A DNA stretch of 64,000 nucleotides from an uncultured Eubacteriales bacterium (GCA_900315675.1 OMZY01000022.1:1-64000); one strand, 5' to 3'. Positions 43,418 to 52,317 are shown, counted from the first letter of the stretch. Made by a program: numbers and translations. Notes: generated by a model from the letters alone, not told the origin.

Positions 43418-44764
43418 ATGATCAACGATCGTGGTATCCGGATCGACCGGGAACTGGTGAAGGAAGCGATCCGGATCGATGCCATCACCAAAGCGGATCT
43501 GACTGAGAAACTGAAACGGCTGACCGGACTGGACAACCCGAACTCCGTCGTTCAGCTGAAGCAGTATCTTGCGGATCACGGCATTGAGGTGGATTCCCTC
43601 GGGAAGAAGGAAGCCGTGGAACTGATCAAAACCGTGCCGGATGACATAAAGGAAGTCCTGTCCCTCCGCCTGCAGATCGCCCTGCAGATCGCCAAGAGCA
43701 GTGTGAAAAAGTACCAGGCAATGGAAACGACCGTCGGGAATGATGATCGCTGCCGGGGACTGTTTCAGTTTTACGGTGCTTCCCGGACAGGGCGCTGGGC
43801 AGGCCGACTGATCCAGCTGCAAAATTTGCCGCAAAACCATCTGGAGGATCTGGAGCAGGCCCGGGAACTGGTGCGGCAGGGTGACTATGAAATGCTGAAC
43901 CTGCTGTATCCTTCCGTGCCGGGTATGCTGTCGGAACTGATCCGGACAGCCTTCGTGCCGAAACCCGGATACAAATTCATCGTCAGCGACTTCTCCGCTG
44001 TGGAGGCCCGGGCGCTTTCGTACCTTGCCGGGGAACAGTGGCGCATAGACGTGTTCCATAACGGTCGAGATATTTACTGTGAATCGGCGGCACGAATGTT
44101 TCACTGCGTCGTGGAGAAGCACGGTCAGAACAGCCACCTCCGCCAGCGCGGCAAGATCGCGGAACTCGCCCTCGGATATGGCGGGAGCGTCGGAGCACTA
44201 ACCGCGATGGGCGCGGTGGCTATGGGCATCCCAGAAGATGAACTGAAACCAATTGTCGACATGTGGCGTAAAGCGAATCCGAACATTGTCCGGTATTGGT
44301 GGGATGTGGACACAGCCGCCAAGACAACAATCCGGAAGCAGATCCCACAGTCTGTTGGCAACGTTCTCTTTGAAACACGGAGCGGCATGCTGTTCGTCAC
44401 ACTGCCGTCCGGACGGAGGTTGGCATACGTGAAGCCCCGGCTGGAAGAAAACCAGTACGGAAGCGAGAGTATCACCTATATGGGTACTGACCAGCAGAAG
44501 CGCTGGTCCCGGATCGAGACCTACGGTCCGAAGCTGGTCGAGAACATAACGCAGGCAATCTGCAGAGACATTCTGGCCTACGCCATGAAGAGCCTGCGGG
44601 AATACAGGATCGTCGCGCATGTCCACGATGAGGTGATCCTCGAAGTCCCTATGGAGACATCCCTGGACTCCGTCTGTGAACTAATGGGCAAGACACCGCC
44701 GTGGGTGCCGGGTCTGGAACTTCGGGCTGATGGATACGAGTGTATGTTCTATCAGAAGCAATAA
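43418..44764 (+). CDS. Family-A DNA polymerase, polymerase part (continues after in-frame TAG)
   Basis: A 448-residue continuation in the same frame, opening MINDRGIRIDRELV directly after the TAG. Polymerase motifs are intact: motif A FIVSDFSAVEARALSYLAG, motif B region KIAELALGYGGSVGALTAMG, motif C VAHVHDEVILEV. An ATG immediately follows the stop, with AGGA four bases before TAG-ATG and GGGAGGA further up, so re-initiation could yield a separate polymerase subunit; read-through would give the normal about 656-residue enzyme. All catalytic residues being conserved argues against long decay. Confidence 0.8.
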   Translation: MINDRGIRIDRELVKEAIRIDAITKADLTEKLKRLTGLDNPNSVVQLKQYLADHGIEVDSLGKKEAVELIKTVPDDIKEVLSLRLQIALQIAKSSVKKYQAMETTVGNDDRCRGLFQFYGASRTGRWAGRLIQLQNLPQNHLEDLEQARELVRQGDYEMLNLLYPSVPGMLSELIRTAFVPKPGYKFIVSDFSAVEARALSYLAGEQWRIDVFHNGRDIYCESAARMFHCVVEKHGQNSHLRQRGKIAELALGYGGSVGALTAMGAVAMGIPEDELKPIVDMWRKANPNIVRYWWDVDTAAKTTIRKQIPQSVGNVLFETRSGMLFVTLPSGRRLAYVKPRLEENQYGSESITYMGTDQQKRWSRIETYGPKLVENITQAICRDILAYAMKSLREYRIVAHVHDEVILEVPMETSLDSVCELMGKTPPWVPGLELRADGYECMFYQKQ

Positions 44765-44869
44765 TAACATCCAAAAACGACCCAAAGCGTCCTTGCATTA
44801 TTGGATTATCTCATTTTTCGTAATTCAATTGCCAATTCGATACTTTTTGTGAATATTTTGTTTTTCGAT

Positions 44870-44897
44870 TGACACTATTCTTCAAATGTGTTACAAT
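44870..44897 (+). promoter_or_regulatory. Promoter of the ATPase-TOPRIM defence pair
   Basis: TTGACA (from about 44870) and TACAAT (44892-44897) with a 16-17 base spacer, in an AT-rich 140-base gap after the polymerase gene. It gives the defence genes their own transcription. Confidence 0.75.
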
Positions 44898-44923
44898 AGC
44901 CGATGCGGAGAGGAGGCTGCACC

Positions 44924-46348
44924 ATGAACAATGCTACAGTACGTATTGAAAGTGTCTCCATCCACAACTTCAAGAACGTCGTGGATGGATCGATTGACTT
45001 GACAACAAAAAAGAAAGGGCTCAAAGCAAGTATTCTTGGCCTGTATGGGCAAAACGGTTCCGGCAAAACTGCGCTAATCGATGCTATTCAGTTGCTCCAG
45101 TACGCTCTTCAAGGAAGAAAAGTTCCAGCTTCTTTTGCGGACTGCATCAATGTAGAAGCACAATATGCCAGAATGTCTTTTGCATTTTTGGTGAATAATA
45201 GCTTTGGCACATATCACGCAACTTATTCGTTTAGCCTTCGTAAAGAAAAAGATGAAACAGCTCAGAATGCTGTGTCAAATTCTGATACAACTAATTATCG
45301 CGCATGTTTGTTTGATGAGGAATTAAAGTGCTCATTCGAGTCTGATGATGAAAAAGTACGTGTCACTCCTATTATGGATACAAGGACAGAAGAGATTTTC
45401 GTTCCCAGGTCCAAGTACAAACTTCTGATCGGTTCTAACAAAGCTACTGCTATGGATCTTCTTGTAGCAAAGCGGATCACAGCTGCCGAGGCTCGCTCAT
45501 TCCTGTTTTCGAGGGAACTTATCTCAATCATTCATGTAAACAAACAAGAAACTGGACTTTCTTCTGAAGCTCAGCGATACATGGAATTGATTATGAATCT
45601 TGTTGCCTATGGCAACCATGAGCTTTTCATTATCAACACTGCCAATTCTGGTTTAATTAGCTTAAATGCACAGCCTCTTGCATTCAAGTATGAGGAAAAA
45701 AATATGGGGGCCTTTGGAACGATTGCTGTACCCCTAGAAGGTCCAACTGTCGTACCTGTTGAAGCAACTGAAGTCTTCCGTAAGGTAATTGACAGCATGA
45801 ACATAGTATTACAACAGATCATTCCTGGCCTTACTATCCGCATAACGAGTCTGGGTAATCAATTGATGGAAAACGGGAAACAGGGAGAGCGCATTCAACT
45901 GATGTCTCAAAAGAACTCCCATGCTATTCCATTGATGTATGAGTCTGAAGGAATCAAAAAAATAGTCTCCATCCTTCAGTTGTTAATCGTTGTTTACAAC
46001 CAGGCTTCCATGACGGTTGCGGTGGATGAATTGGACTCAGGTGTTTTTGAATATCTTCTTGGTGAAATCCTGCGCATTATTTCCGAAAAGGGAAAAGGGC
46101 AGCTGATTTTTACCTCTCATAACCTCCGTCCTTTGGAAACATTGGATAAAAGTTTTATTGCATTTACAACAACAAACCCAGCTAACCGTTATGTTCGCAT
46201 GATCAATGTGAAAGAAAACAACAATTTGAGAGATCTTTATTACCGTGACATTATGTTGGGTGAACAGAGCGAAGAACTGTATGAGCCGACGAACAACTCT
46301 GAAATTGCGCTTGCGTTCCATGAGGCAGGTGAACTGAGTGGCTCGTAA
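44924..46348 (+). CDS. AAA_15-type ATPase of a two-gene defence system (PARIS/RloAB-like)
   Basis: A 474-residue ABC-type ATPase. Walker A is GLYGQNGSGKTALIDAI (about residues 38-54), the Walker B/signature region is MTVAVDELDSGVFEYLL, and QLIFTSHNLRPLE gives the switch histidine. The family (AAA_15, COG1106) includes RloA and AriA of PARIS, in which the ATPase holds a TOPRIM nuclease until phage interference is sensed. AT-rich; own promoter; start at 44924 follows AGAGGAGG. It overlaps the TOPRIM gene by 11 bases. Confidence 0.85.
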   Translation: MNNATVRIESVSIHNFKNVVDGSIDLTTKKKGLKASILGLYGQNGSGKTALIDAIQLLQYALQGRKVPASFADCINVEAQYARMSFAFLVNNSFGTYHATYSFSLRKEKDETAQNAVSNSDTTNYRACLFDEELKCSFESDDEKVRVTPIMDTRTEEIFVPRSKYKLLIGSNKATAMDLLVAKRITAAEARSFLFSRELISIIHVNKQETGLSSEAQRYMELIMNLVAYGNHELFIINTANSGLISLNAQPLAFKYEEKNMGAFGTIAVPLEGPTVVPVEATEVFRKVIDSMNIVLQQIIPGLTIRITSLGNQLMENGKQGERIQLMSQKNSHAIPLMYESEGIKKIVSILQLLIVVYNQASMTVAVDELDSGVFEYLLGEILRIISEKGKGQLIFTSHNLRPLETLDKSFIAFTTTNPANRYVRMINVKENNNLRDLYYRDIMLGEQSEELYEPTNNSEIALAFHEAGELSGS

Positions 46349-47036
46349 GAAGATCGTATTTGTCATCGTGGAGGGGCCTTCAGATGATACTGCTTTAGGC
46401 GTGATGTTTAATCGTCTATATGATAAAAACCTGGTACATGTAGAAATAACTCACGGTGACATCACCACCCGAGATTGGGCTGCAACAACAAACATTGCTT
46501 CTAGAATTGGTGATCTGGTAAAGCATTACGCAGCAGAAAACCATTTCAAATCGTCTGATTTTCAAGAAGTCATTCACCTTGTTGATACCGACGGTGCATT
46601 CATCCCATCAACTGCTATTGTAGAAGATCAATCCTGCACTGAACCTTTTTATACACCAACAGAGATCCGGACAGCTGATCCAACATTAATCCGCAAAAGG
46701 AATGACGAGAAGAGCAGTGTTTTATCACGCATGGTTGTTTTGAATAATGTCTGGAAAATTATACCTTATCATGTTTACTTTTTCTCAAGCAACTTGGATC
46801 ATGTATTGCATAACAAGCAAAACAGCAGTGATATTGAGAAAGAAAAAGATGCCTATGCATTTGCAAAACGCTATAGGGATCATCTTCCGGATTTCTTGAC
46901 CCTCATGTGTGATTCTGATTTCAGCGTTAATGGGGATTACAGAAAATCCTGGTCTTTTATCATGGACGGATTACACTCGCTTGAACGCTACAGTAATCTT
47001 TGTATATGCTTACAACCTTTTATAGGCACTCATTGA
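46338..47036 (+). CDS. TOPRIM-fold partner (AriB/RloB-like effector)
   Basis: A 232-residue protein with GTG start in overlap with the ATPase gene. The N-terminus IVFVIVEGPSDDTALG carries the TOPRIM glutamate, and HLVDTDGAFI the D-x-D. The C-terminal half (YHVYFFSSNLDHVLHNKQN, ALTL-like helices) fits RloB/DUF4435-type effectors. In PARIS the equivalent protein cuts tRNA to abort infection; target here unknown. The operon context makes a defence role likely; exact subtype cannot be settled by eye. Confidence 0.78.
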   Translation: MARKKIVFVIVEGPSDDTALGVMFNRLYDKNLVHVEITHGDITTRDWAATTNIASRIGDLVKHYAAENHFKSSDFQEVIHLVDTDGAFIPSTAIVEDQSCTEPFYTPTEIRTADPTLIRKRNDEKSSVLSRMVVLNNVWKIIPYHVYFFSSNLDHVLHNKQNSSDIEKEKDAYAFAKRYRDHLPDFLTLMCDSDFSVNGDYRKSWSFIMDGLHSLERYSNLCICLQPFIGTH

Positions 47037-47102
47037 GCTTTCTACACGCAACCATAAAGTGAGGATTTAATTCTGGCAGTATGGACAAGTAAGGAGAAGG
47101 CA

Positions 47103-48089
47103 ATGGCGGTAATTCTCAACTATAAGGCTTACTTTGAAGCCTTCCGGTTAGGAGCTGTCGAAAAGGGATACACAGCTGTAGCCCGCCTGCTTTTTATGCC
47201 GTTATTTGATCCGAAGGGGCTAAATCTGAAGGATGAAAATGATGAGCCGTACGCTGTTGACAATCAAAACGCACCCGCATGGGCACATGGCACAGAACCG
47301 ATTCCTCTTTTGATTCAGAAGGCTGTCGGAAAGGATGAAACACTGCAAATCATTATTCAACATTTCGAATCCAATGAATTCACTAAAGGCATGTCAGAAG
47401 CCACACAGGATGAAATGTTCGATGCAATGATCGAGCTTATCAACGAATCAGACCTCAGGGAAGTTAAAAAGAAAGCTCTTCTGAAATACTATAATACTAG
47501 GAAATACCGGGAATTTATGGCTCGCTTGTTTCAGCGTGCTCTGCTGGGAGATAACAAAGTGGTCTCATCCCGGAAAAAGAAAAAAGCTGAAGACAAGGAT
47601 CATGATTCCGTTAATGAGTTTAAAACCATAATCAAGAAGAAACCGCGTACAAAAGTCCCAAAGACGGTTCAGGAGCCTGAACTCGGATATGTACAGCAAT
47701 TATACTCTGTCTTTTCAGATGCAACTGGAGTGATAATAAAACAGCCTGAAGATCTCGATTCATTTAACTATCGTGATCAATTTGAACGTCAACGTAAAAG
47801 TTTCTACATGGCAGAGACTGTTTATCATGAGACAAGAGACTCTGTCACTCCTGATGAAAATGATCCTTTTGATGATTTGAAGGATGAGGTGGAAGAAGGA
47901 GTCTATGAAACGGTTCATGATGATTACGCAAAACCACTGGAAAAGTTGAACAAAGTCCTCACTCAGGCTGCAAAAGTACCCATTTCCACTCAGGTTGATG
48001 ATTCTACATTTCATTGGGTTGGCCCTTTTGAAAAAAAGGGTGTCGTTCATATGTTGGTGAATGATGAGAGGATTAAGTGGACAGAATGA
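47103..48089 (+). CDS. ABC-3C-like system, first component (putative effector/CTD protein)
   Basis: A 328-residue protein: an N-terminal helical region (ILNYKAYFEAFRLGAVEKGY, LLFMPLFDPKGL), a basic linker (SRKKKKAEDKDHD, KKKPRTKVPK) and a C-terminal region of helices. By position it is the first gene of a three-component ATPase system (ABC-3C), whose effector or C-terminal-domain protein precedes the middle component and ATPase. I see no recognisable catalytic motif. Overlaps the next gene by 13 bases. Confidence 0.6.
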   Translation: MAVILNYKAYFEAFRLGAVEKGYTAVARLLFMPLFDPKGLNLKDENDEPYAVDNQNAPAWAHGTEPIPLLIQKAVGKDETLQIIIQHFESNEFTKGMSEATQDEMFDAMIELINESDLREVKKKALLKYYNTRKYREFMARLFQRALLGDNKVVSSRKKKKAEDKDHDSVNEFKTIIKKKPRTKVPKTVQEPELGYVQQLYSVFSDATGVIIKQPEDLDSFNYRDQFERQRKSFYMAETVYHETRDSVTPDENDPFDDLKDEVEEGVYETVHDDYAKPLEKLNKVLTQAAKVPISTQVDDSTFHWVGPFEKKGVVHMLVNDERIKWTE

Positions 48090-48538
48090 ACAGAAGTATT
48101 ATTAATTCCATCTTTGAAGTGGAAACACGGGTACTGCTACTGCTACAGTCTGTACGGAAAAAGCCGTTTACCGCAGAACGTATAGTAACGATGGATTTTA
48201 TTGTCTGTTATGCAGAATCCTTTCAACTTCCCTTTCTAAACCTTCAGGGGGACAACAAAAACAGGTTTTCTGAACTGGCCAGCCGACACATGAGAATCCA
48301 TTCTGCAATTAAAGATCTTGTTACCCGGGGGCTCCTAGATGTCAGTGTTAATAATGGATACCTGTTCACCATTTCTGAAATGGGATCTAAATATATCCGG
48401 AAGCTAAAAAGCGATTATGCTACAAGATACAGGGAAATTGCCGCTGCAGCGAACAAACTTTATCGGGATTATAGCGATGATGATCTGGAACGATTGATTC
48501 AGGATGCGACGCTTCGTTCTATCAAAGGAGGCCGATGA
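48077..48538 (+). CDS. ABC-three component system middle component
   Basis: A 153-residue protein fitting the middle-component (MC2-type) pattern: FEVETRVLLLLQSVRKKPFTAERIVTMDFIVCYAESF, then RFSELASRHMRIHSAIKDLVTRGLLDVSV (winged-helix-like) and FTISEMGSKYIRKLKSDYATRYREIAAAA. GTG at 48077 lies six bases after GAGAGG; ATG 48086 is an alternative. Middle components link the ATPase and the effector. Overlaps both neighbours, so the three proteins are made together. Confidence 0.75.
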   Translation: MDRMNRSIINSIFEVETRVLLLLQSVRKKPFTAERIVTMDFIVCYAESFQLPFLNLQGDNKNRFSELASRHMRIHSAIKDLVTRGLLDVSVNNGYLFTISEMGSKYIRKLKSDYATRYREIAAAANKLYRDYSDDDLERLIQDATLRSIKGGR

Positions 48539-50379
48539 TGTATTATATTAAGACAATCGTGATTGGAAGTTATGATGCAAACAAGGAACTGGTCAAGTCC
48601 ACACTGGAACTTGAACCAGGTCTGAATATAATTTATGGCCCTTCAAATACTGGAAAATCTCTTATTATGGAGTGTATAGACTTCATGCTTGGCGGAGATC
48701 CCAGTGGTGGATTGCAGAAGAAAGAGTTGGATATAAGCTATGTTCAGTTTATTCTTGATGTCGATGGGTATTCCATTAATATGAAAAGACATATTGACAG
48801 CCCAGATTATGAAGTTGTCAGCACAGTGCCTGGAATCGAAACTGGGCCTTACAAAACTGATAAAGCTACAAAGCAAAAAGAAGCAATAAACACGCTGTGG
48901 CTTAGTCTTATGGGCATTGACTCGCCGGTAAGAATAATACAAAAGATAGAAAATGCTGCAACGCAGAATCTTACTGTAAGAACTTTTTATCATTTCTTTG
49001 TTGTAAATGAAGAAAGAATCGTTTCAAAAAACAGTGTGCTGAAATCCGGTGTTGGATACACAAAAAACATTCCAACATCGGCCGTGACATCCCTTATTTA
49101 TCTTGAGTCCGAAAAAAACTATATTAACCCTGATGCTGAACCAGTCCTTGATTCCACTACAATCGAAGTAAAAAGGAAAGCTGCAAAAACGATTGTTGAT
49201 CGTAGTGTTCAAGCGCTTGATGAAGAAGATTTTTTAGATATAATGCTTGAGGATGAAGAAACAAGAAAACCGGAAGAAATCCAAAATGACATCAATTGCC
49301 TTTTGGAACAAATCAGTGATGCAGAAGATGCTTTGAAGATTACCAGTGAGCAGTATGAAAACGTGTCTGGCCAGATAATTGAATATTCAGATCGAATATC
49401 GGAAAGCCAGATGATAAGGAACCGGTATGATGCTTTACGTTCACAATACGAATCTGATATGAGGAGATTGTCTTTTATTGCTGAAGCAGACATTCACCAG
49501 GATAGTCTACCCAAGCTGGAACATTGCCCCTTCTGTAACGGAGAACTACCAAAGGAAAAAACGGAATCCTGTATTGATGCAGCAATTGCAGAGGCTGAAC
49601 GGATTGAAATGCGCCTGAAAGACCTTGGCTCTGCAGCTGAAGCAGTATTAAAAGAGATAATTATGCTTGAAAAAAGTCGTGCTCAGGCTATTTCGGAACA
49701 GACACGTTTGCAATCTGTGATACGTGGTCAGCTAAAACCACAGGTTAATGCACTGAAGGATCAATTGGTTAGATACACCGCTGCATTTGAAAAAGCGAAG
49801 GCAAAACAGATGATAAAATCATTTGTCACAATTCTTAACAACGAGTTAACCCGTATTAATCAGGAAGATCCCGATTATGAAATCAAGTTTGATGTCCGGG
49901 AAAAAATCAGAGCAGAATTGACACAACCATTGGAAACGTATCTGAATGATATTCTGCAGAAGGCAAACTATGAGAATTTCAAAGGTGCTCGGTTTGACGA
50001 GGAGTCATGTGATGTTGTTGTTAACGGAAGCGATAAGCTGGCCCAGGGCAAAGGATATCGTGCTTTCCTTAATACTGTAGTTGCTCTTGCCATTCAGGAA
50101 ATGCTATCTGATACCGGAAAGCATAAAACATACTTGTTGGCAATTGATTCACCTATACTTCCTCTTAGGGAAAGAGAAGAAGATATTGGAACGGTTAAGG
50201 TTTCTGAAAGCATGAGGGGTGGCCTATTCCAATACATGATAGATCATCAGTTCAACCGGCAAACTATCGTTTTTGAAAATGAAATACCAGATCTGGATTA
50301 CTCCTCTGCTCATATAATTGAATTCACCAAGTCAGAAACCAGAGGAAGATATGGACTAATTGATGGTTATAGAGATTAA
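48538..50379 (+). CDS. Rad50-like ATPase of ABC-3C system (DUF3732-like)
   Basis: A 613-residue SMC/Rad50-type ATPase. Walker A GLNIIYGPSNTGKSLIMECID is near residue 30; two coiled coils (about 255-325 and 355-425) flank a zinc hook with C-x-x-C in LEHCPFCNGEL; the C-terminal head has LAIDSPILPL as Walker B-like segment and ends with TIVFENEIP. This matches DUF3732/ABC-3C ATPases, predicted to sense invading nucleic acid and trigger the effector. Start 48538 (second of two adjacent ATGs) is favoured by spacing to GGAGG. A terminator follows. Confidence 0.82.
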   Translation: MYYIKTIVIGSYDANKELVKSTLELEPGLNIIYGPSNTGKSLIMECIDFMLGGDPSGGLQKKELDISYVQFILDVDGYSINMKRHIDSPDYEVVSTVPGIETGPYKTDKATKQKEAINTLWLSLMGIDSPVRIIQKIENAATQNLTVRTFYHFFVVNEERIVSKNSVLKSGVGYTKNIPTSAVTSLIYLESEKNYINPDAEPVLDSTTIEVKRKAAKTIVDRSVQALDEEDFLDIMLEDEETRKPEEIQNDINCLLEQISDAEDALKITSEQYENVSGQIIEYSDRISESQMIRNRYDALRSQYESDMRRLSFIAEADIHQDSLPKLEHCPFCNGELPKEKTESCIDAAIAEAERIEMRLKDLGSAAEAVLKEIIMLEKSRAQAISEQTRLQSVIRGQLKPQVNALKDQLVRYTAAFEKAKAKQMIKSFVTILNNELTRINQEDPDYEIKFDVREKIRAELTQPLETYLNDILQKANYENFKGARFDEESCDVVVNGSDKLAQGKGYRAFLNTVVALAIQEMLSDTGKHKTYLLAIDSPILPLREREEDIGTVKVSESMRGGLFQYMIDHQFNRQTIVFENEIPDLDYSSAHIIEFTKSETRGRYGLIDGYRD

Positions 50380-50399
50380 TTAATGCAATGCCTGTTCTC

Positions 50400-50426
50400 A
50401 GGAGGCTCATAAGAGCCTCTTTTTTA
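50400..50426 (+). terminator. Terminator of the defence island
   Basis: GAGGCTC-ATAA-GAGCCTC with six Ts, 20 bases after the ATPase stop. Confidence 0.9.
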
Positions 50427-50545
50427 TTTTGCAAATTTCTACTGATTTCCACTGATTTCAGCCCCATGTAATTGAGCCAGAAATCTATTATTCTCTCCTT
50501 GGCACTTGAAATTTCAGGAGATGATTCTGAGGAGGCCGATGCTAA

Positions 50546-50731
50546 ATGACTAAACGGAGAAGGCAAGACTTACTGGACAGTATCACGAACTGTGCGACTA
50601 CTTTGGAAAAGGAAGCGGTTCTTGATGTTATGCGACTTCATAATATTGAAGACATTGACAACTTGAGTACTGCTGAACTGGAAGATTTTTTCAGCGACTT
50701 ATTCCAGCGTCAGGTCGACAGCATAGATTAA
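50546..50731 (+). CDS. Small hypothetical protein
   Basis: A 61-residue, hydrophilic, probably helical protein (QDLLDSITNCATTLEKEAVLDVMRL, LSTAELEDFFSDLFQ). No family recognised. GAGGAGG lies nine bases upstream of the start, which supports translation. Its end overlaps the 3' end of the leftward transposase-like gene by four bases. Confidence 0.5.
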   Translation: MTKRRRQDLLDSITNCATTLEKEAVLDVMRLHNIEDIDNLSTAELEDFFSDLFQRQVDSID

Positions 50732-51324
50732 CGGAGGAACCAGTACGAATCATAGCTGTTCTGCCGCTGACGTGGTCTGTATCTAAGAATACGCCAAAGT
50801 CGATCAGGATCATCTTCCATGTATTCCTTAAACCATCCTGGTTGCTCCGCTGGATTGGATTCCAACTCGTTCATTCGGCGGTAGTAAATCTGACCAATCA
50901 CCTGCTTGCTCAGTGTCCGTCCAAGGGCTTCTGAAATCAGGGTGTAGGACAGACCTTCCTCTAGAATCATTCTTACCACGACATTGTCGAACCGATGAGT
51001 TGTCCGGCTGTATCGGCTGGCAAACGAAAAGGAGGGATAAAAGACACATCCACAATTCGGCAACATGCATTTGTTCTTTCTGAATTCCAGTGAGATGGTA
51101 ATGACTGCAGCATCATCATCTCGTGGAATGATATCAAGGTAATCTCGATGCATATTGCCCTGGTTCCGGATTTTTGAGCCACCGCATGTCGGGCATTGCT
51201 GAAACGTTCTCTTTGGAACGCAAAAGAAGTGATCTCCATCGCCGATGTCCGCAAGCACAAGAAGCTCGGGAAGACCAAGTTCGTCTGTTTGCGCCGGGTC
51301 TGTCCGGCGTCTCGCCACAGCCAT
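50728..51324 (-). CDS. ISL3-type transposase N-terminal fragment (zinc ribbon plus HTH)
   Basis: A 198-residue protein matching the N-terminal part of ISL3 transposases: zinc ribbon QCPTCGGSKIRN with CMLPNCGCVFYPSFSFASRYSR, then HTH (FDNVVVRMILEEGLSYTLISEALG). The catalytic DDE part (about 200 more residues) is missing; the frame ends instead with an unrelated-looking tail. Either a truncated insertion sequence or a domesticated DNA-binding protein. GGAG lies ten bases ahead of the start. Inverted repeats of an intact element were not found. Confidence 0.7.
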   Translation of the reverse strand: MAVARRRTDPAQTDELGLPELLVLADIGDGDHFFCVPKRTFQQCPTCGGSKIRNQGNMHRDYLDIIPRDDDAAVITISLEFRKNKCMLPNCGCVFYPSFSFASRYSRTTHRFDNVVVRMILEEGLSYTLISEALGRTLSKQVIGQIYYRRMNELESNPAEQPGWFKEYMEDDPDRLWRILRYRPRQRQNSYDSYWFLR

Positions 51325-51665
51325 CCGGGATCATCTCCGCAGTCACTGAATTGGGTTTTAATTTTACCACCAAATTCTTGACGAATAAACAGTAAAAAAA
51401 AGAGCTTTCTGATATGGTGTAAAAGCCCGCAAGGGCCTCTGTCCCGAGCATGACATTAAACTGCTTGCCGGATCTGAGGTTCCTGCTTTACTGATCACGG
51501 AGCAGGGTGCAAGGTAGCCAAGGTGAAGGCCGTCACCCATTACTAAACGTCCCAGCAAACCTGCTGCTGGTCACCGACTTCGGGGAAACCCAGAAAGGTG
51601 ACCAATGAGCAAAACTCAGTTCACAGATTTTCGTTTCTCGGTTTTCCCGGGAAAGGAAAATCTGA
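51325..51665. other. Gene-free stretch
   Basis: No open frame of convincing quality. It contains a short GC hairpin (AAGCCCGCAAGGGC at 51423) and TTGACG at 51377 without a matching -10. No tRNA or known RNA recognised. Confidence 0.5.
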
Positions 51666-52277
51666 ATGACAAACGTAGTCTGTAACCCGTCAACCCAACG
51701 ACCCGATCCCCGCTATCCCTACAAGACAGAGTGGAGCGATACCGGCGAGATCGTCTACCATGTCCCCGTTATCGCTGATTCCGCTGACGCGCTGATTACA
51801 TTGAACGCGAAAGAAAACGGCGGCCTGCGGTTCATCAGCATTGGCGGTGGAAAGCCCGAACCCGTTGTGTTTATCCGGACGACTGACGCGGCATTCGCCT
51901 ACAATCAGCGGGCCTACCTGAACAGCCAACACACCAAAGAAAGACGGTATGCTCAGCGTCATGATTTCTTCGAAGGCGTGCAGGAAAACGAGGAGGGCGA
52001 AACCATCTCCCGGGACGAGAATCCGATTCTTGAATGCCAGGAAACCGGGTACGAGGAAACCGAAGTGAATGACCTGCGCGACCGGATGATCGCATACGTC
52101 AACAAGCGGTTCCCGAAGAATCCGCTCTATGGCAAAGTGCTGGAGCAGTACCTGAAAAATGGGTACGGCACCCGTAAGATTGGTGAGGAGCTCGGCATCA
52201 AGGAACGAGCCGCACGGTTCTTCTTGGATCAGGCCAAGCCGATTGCAGCGGAATATTACAGCCGGTTTGGACGGTAA
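51666..52277 (+). CDS. Hypothetical protein with C-terminal HTH
   Basis: A 203-residue protein. The N-terminal 60 residues are beta-rich (EIVYHVPVIADSADALITLN), a linker contains FEGVQENEEGETISRDENP, and the C-terminal 60 residues form a sigma-region-4-like HTH (LYGKVLEQYLKNGYGTRKIG, EELGIKERAARFFLDQAKP). Resembles small conjugative-element regulators; no name assigned. Weak ribosome site (GGGAAAGGAAAA). A terminator and iteron-like repeats follow. Confidence 0.65.
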   Translation: MTNVVCNPSTQRPDPRYPYKTEWSDTGEIVYHVPVIADSADALITLNAKENGGLRFISIGGGKPEPVVFIRTTDAAFAYNQRAYLNSQHTKERRYAQRHDFFEGVQENEEGETISRDENPILECQETGYEETEVNDLRDRMIAYVNKRFPKNPLYGKVLEQYLKNGYGTRKIGEELGIKERAARFFLDQAKPIAAEYYSRFGR

Positions 52278-52286
52278 TACAACAGC

Positions 52287-52317
52287 GGCACCAGAGCAAA
52301 ATCTGGTGCCCATTTTT
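52287..52317 (+). terminator. Terminator after HTH-tailed gene
   Basis: GGCACCAG-AGCAAAAT-CTGGTGCC followed by CATTTTT. Confidence 0.85.

Noticed and set aside
42755-44137. 460-codon leftward open frame opposite the DNA polymerase
   Set aside because: The plus strand carries all exonuclease and polymerase motifs; the reverse frame has none.
42794-44764. General TAG-to-Gln recoding of the whole phage region
   Set aside because: Only this gene is interrupted by TAG; all other long phage genes are open in the standard code and several end properly at TAG, TGA or TAA followed by new ribosome sites.
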